This document shows positions 60,914 to 64,000 of a stretch of DNA of 64,000 nt, piece by piece; position 1 is the stretch's first letter, and each line of letters opens with the position of its first letter. The notes under the pieces were generated by a model that did not search any database, was not told the origin of the DNA, and saw nothing but the letters and a program-made list of their open reading frames with translations. A program made the position numbers and the translations under genes. Source of the stretch: Megaleporinus macrocephalus (lineage: Eukaryota > Chordata > Actinopteri > Characiformes > Anostomidae). Location: NCBI GenBank assembly GCA_021613375.1, contig CM038704.1, positions 36,454,162-36,518,161 on the forward strand, in the 5' to 3' direction.

Positions 60914-61682
60914 TGTGAGCACTCCTGCTCAGCACCAACAGAGGTCCCTGTCCTGAATACTAGTAGCCTAAAACACATGCACCTGCCCCTTGTTACTGCC
61001 ACCTGTTTCTCATCATCCTCTCTCTTTATATACCCCTCAAACCCACACCACAGTGTGCGTTATCTCTGCCAAGCTAAGCTAAGCTAGGCTAACGCCACAC
61101 CAAGCCGAGCCAACGCTAGCCAAACCCAGCCAAGTCCAGTCAAGTTCTGTCAAGCCAAGTCCGGCCGAGTCAAGCCACCCGTTCTCTATCCACGCCATGC
61201 CAAGTCAAGCTTTACCCAGTCATGCCATTTCAGGCAAATTGTATGCTTCCACGCCACACTCAGTGTCAGCCAGTGAGCCAGTTTTGTGTCTTATCACACA
61301 CGTGCTCTGCCCTTTCCATAGGATTTCTGCTCTAGTTCCTCTCTTACAGGACATTATCTCCTGGAACTAAACTCCACTGAAGGAATCTGCTCTAACCACT
61401 GCTCTTACGGTAAACCAACGCCTGGAATCTCCAGTCCGAGCTTGGGTAACGGCCCATTGTTGTTAACCCCTCCACTCTGCTTAGTCTGCCCGCCTGGATA
61501 TCTCCACCAGGCTCCCCTGGTTTCTTGGCTATCACGCCTCCACCAAGGGTGTTTTGTGTTTTGGGTTGGTCACCGTGAGGATAGTCCAGTGCACTGTATG
61601 TGCATTTCTGCTGATGTATATTAAAGAGCACTACTTCTGGTGGAATCCCGGCCTGCCCGTCTTATTTTTTGGTGAAGTTACA
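60914..61682 (+). mobile_element. Probable solo LTR
   Basis: A candidate 769-bp unit starting tgtgagcactcctgctcagc and ending gaagttaca. A TATA element (tttatata, 61026) lies in its first part and attaaa (61620) near its end, as in an LTR promoter and polyadenylation signal. The block 61065-61215 is a degenerate run of gccaa/agcta/agtcaag pentamers. No gag or pol coding, primer-binding site or partner LTR is present, and no target duplication is evident at these limits, so the ends are tentative. Confidence 0.35.
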
Positions 61683-62570
61683 AGCTCTGAGTTTTCTTAG
61701 AAACTTGCAAAAAGCTAATATAATTGAACTACACTAATTTTATGTTAATGAACCAGCACCTTGCATTAGCATATCTCCTTTCTTTTATGTCTCCTTTCAT
61801 TCTTCTGGAATTTGCAACAAAATGAAAAGCAGAGAAACATCAGGAAGCACCCGATTGAATGAAAGCTGAACAGAAAACCGAGAAACACAAATGAACTCAC
61901 TCCACTTTCCTCAATTTAACCTCTTTTGACCTTTGGAGCAGCCATTCAGCACTAATGAGGAAACAGAGCTTTGGGCTGTGTGGGGTCCAGACTCAGGCCT
62001 TGGGGGCTGCTGCATTATTCAGTGTGGAAGATAAGGACAGAGAAAGAAAAAGGGAGAGAGAGAGCAAGGGAAGAGAAAGGCAGCAGCTGAACCCCTCACT
62101 GTGCTGCATAACCTTCAGCAGTGAAGGCCAGTGGAGGTTCGCCTTTGGGAAACAAGGCTGTAATTCAGCCTGCTGTGCTACAATAGAAGCCCAAGGTGGC
62201 ACGAATGAATGTCAATAAAGGAAAAAACTGATAAAGGAATCCCTGAGATATAGTTATGTGTGTGCATGAGAGAGAGAGAGAAAGAGACTGGCTCTATTTA
62301 ATATAATCTGTATTTGTATAGCACTTTAATCAGTTACAAAATGTCAAAGTGCTGGAGCTTCTTACTGCAGGTCTGCTACTGGCTCCGTCATCACTGGAAC
62401 TAAAATTAAATTAATTAATATAATTTTAATTAATTAACATAATCAAATATATTTTTGCAGTAACTCCCATAGTCAAACCTATTTGGAAAAATATATATTA
62501 CCAATGTTGTATTGAAATATATTTTGCCATGTATGTAAATGGCCAAAATGGATCTGTATTTAAAAGAAGA

Positions 62571-62586
62571 ATATATATATATATAT
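62571..62586. repeat. Short (AT)8
   Basis: Eight AT units. Confidence 0.9.
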
Positions 62587-62635
62587 GACATTGACATATA
62601 AATGATAAATTTCATAAAAATGTATTTAAAAAATT

Positions 62636-62969
62636 GTCATTGGGCAAAGGCAGGGTACACCATGGACAGGTCGCCAGCCCATTGCGTGGCCAACAAACAC
62701 TCACACCTACGAACAATTTAGAGTGACCGATCAACCTAACATGCATTTGTTTGGACTGTGGGAGGAAACCAGAGTAGATAAATAGGTAGATAGATACTTT
62801 ATTGATACCAAAAGGAAATTTAAGGAACCTGGAGGACCCAGAGGAAACTGGCTTAAGCACAGGGAGAACCTGCAAACTCCACACAGAACAGCCCAGGACC
62901 AGGAATCCAACACGGACCATCTTGCTGTGAGGTGACAGTGCTAAGCACCACACAACCGTGCCTCCCATA
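62636..62969 (+). mobile_element. Widespread fish 'gcagggtacaccctggacagg' repeat with nested insertion
   Basis: Reads gcagggtacaccatggacag, gtcgccagcccattg, acaatttagagtgacc, acctaacatgcatttgtttg, gactgtgggaggaaacc, gcacagggagaacctgcaaa, cttgctgtgaggtgacagtg: a classic teleost dispersed repeat. Between 62774 and 62826 its 'gga..cctggagga' block is split by gatagatactttattgatac, plus caaaaggaaattt, which is the 3' tail of another retroposon. It is a retroposon inside a retroposon-like repeat. Confidence 0.65.
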
Positions 62970-63084
62970 ACTTTTTTTTTTCACAAATAATAATGACCTG
63001 CTTTTTTAGTTCAGTTTTGTATTCATAAGCCATTTTAGCATATTTCAACAAGGAGTGAAAATGTCGGCTAATCCACTGCCACGC

Positions 63085-63250
63085 TCACACACCGCTGCTG
63101 TTTGGGTAACATGTACCTCAAATCCTGTTGAAAATCGTTTCACTGCCCACCACCTTGATCAAGTGTACTTACTGCCCACTAGCATGTATGTATGTGGGTG
63201 TTTCACTGCATGGATGGGTTAAATGCAGAAGTTTACAAGGTATACAAGGT
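63085..63250 (+). mobile_element. SINE 3'-part, copy 1
   Basis: tttcactgcccaccaccttg, gatcaagtgtacttactgcc, cactagcatgtatg and tgtttcactgcatggatggg followed by ttaaatgcagaag are the 3' region of the SINE seen at 44057-44213 (opposite strand) and 63740. The head is missing. Confidence 0.5.
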
Positions 63251-63739
63251 GGAACTGTATTGTACATGTTTCCGTAGCAGAACTCAAAAACGCTATCTAG
63301 CACATGACTAGCAAACACAGCTCTGAACAGCTGCACATATACAATTATAATAGTTTTTAGTAAAAGACACACAAAAGTTTACTTGCATATTTCACTAGTG
63401 ACAATTCTAACGTACTTGGAAGTGGTATATAACAGCTAACCATGTGGCCATGAGAAACAGGAATGCAATCTCCTTTCCTAGTGTTAAATTATTCTGATAT
63501 ACTGTATAATAAGAAAAGATAACTCTATATGTTTGCTCAATAAAAATAAAAGATAATTGCTAGGTATATCAAGTAAATAGTAATTTATTTATTTGTCTTC
63601 GTAAAATTGTAAGTAGTTCCTCTGGTTTTAGTTTTAGTGCAGTGTTAGAAAAGCTGTTGCATCACTTTCTGTGCGAGGTTTATATCCCAGAACATGTTGA
63701 CGGTGCAAAGTGAAAACCTGGGGTTTTGACCAGAATGCA

Positions 63740-63945
63740 GAGCAGCTTTTCAGACAGTTAGGCCCCTTGAGCAAGGCACATAGCCCCCAATTGCTCCCCA
63801 GGTGCTGTGGATGGGGCTGCCCACCACTCTGGGCAAGTATGCTTAGTGCCACATAGTGTGTACGTTTACTAGTGTGTGTATATGTTTCACTGCATGGATG
63901 GATTAAATGAGGAGGTCAAATTCCGCTGTGTGCTAAATTATATTC
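63740..63945 (+). mobile_element. SINE 3'-part, copy 2
   Basis: ccttgagcaaggcacatagc, cccaattgctccccaggtgc, tgtggatggggctgcccacc, tgggcaagtatgcttagtgc and tgtttcactgcatggatgga are in family order. The A/B-box head is not recognisable, so this is a truncated copy. Confidence 0.6.
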
Positions 63946-64000
63946 TCATTTTATTTCTACACTCTGTGCAACATGAGCGATGCAGCAGTGACTCAACAGC

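Larger units (their letters stand above)
56307..64000. other. Upstream flank, right part: repeats and unique DNA
   Basis: Between listed repeats, 56307-57764, 58343-59414, 60233-60913, 61683-62635 and 63251-63739 hold no gene I can support. The segments 57180-57300, 58680-58850 and 61930-62210 are GC-richer and non-repetitive, and could be conserved non-coding DNA. That is untested. Confidence 0.35.

Overview
This is a window of a vertebrate nuclear genome, almost certainly a teleost fish and probably an ostariophysan. The base composition is AT-rich and CpG-poor. It is dense in long (TA)n, (CA)n and (CTTT)n microsatellites and in repeat families familiar from fish: Tc1-like and hAT DNA transposons, palindromic non-autonomous elements, tRNA-derived SINEs and LINE 3' tails. 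There is no operon structure, CRISPR array, rRNA or recognisable tRNA gene. Nearly all long open frames are chance frames or translated repeats. The order-level placement rests on recalled repeat families, not on a search.

One protein-coding gene is identifiable: sec14l1, on the minus strand, seen only at its 5' end. Its first coding exon (24657-24743) has a consensus acceptor and donor. It encodes the first 21 residues of the PRELI/MSF1 domain at the N-terminus of SEC14L1, ending in phase 0. About 4 kb upstream, a GC- and CpG-rich stretch (about 28740-29340) holds the probable non-coding first exon, with donor at 28739/28740, and the promoter, with GC box and CCAAT boxes. The remaining exons are not in view. 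Positions 1-24656 are therefore best read as the 5' part of a very large intron 2, and 29341-64000 as upstream intergenic DNA (or an intron of an unseen gene).

Intron 2 (1-24656) is mostly unique AT-rich sequence. It is interrupted by microsatellites, copies of a palindromic 'CACCGATCAG' element, a complete non-autonomous hAT element with perfect 15-bp ends and an 8-bp target duplication (17637-18751), several single hAT-like ends, and a 664-bp inverted-repeat-bounded segment with weak THAP-like coding potential (23237-23900).

The upstream flank (29341-64000) is repeat-rich. It holds two related A/T-rich minisatellite blocks, one of which sits inside another dispersed repeat; a palindromic element; a LINE tail next to a SINE; a hAT 5' end with a broken transposase; and a cluster of decayed Tc1-like elements of at least two subfamilies (50.4-55.1 kb). 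Beyond these lie a fold-back element, a roughly 570-bp (CTTT)n tract, a 12-copy 67-bp minisatellite (59.4-60.2 kb), a probable solo LTR (60.9-61.7 kb) and a nested SINE/LINE-derived group at the right edge.

I did not find a convincing new biological system. The most informative observations are the sec14l1 promoter and first coding exon, and the mechanics of repeat insertion, expansion and decay around it.
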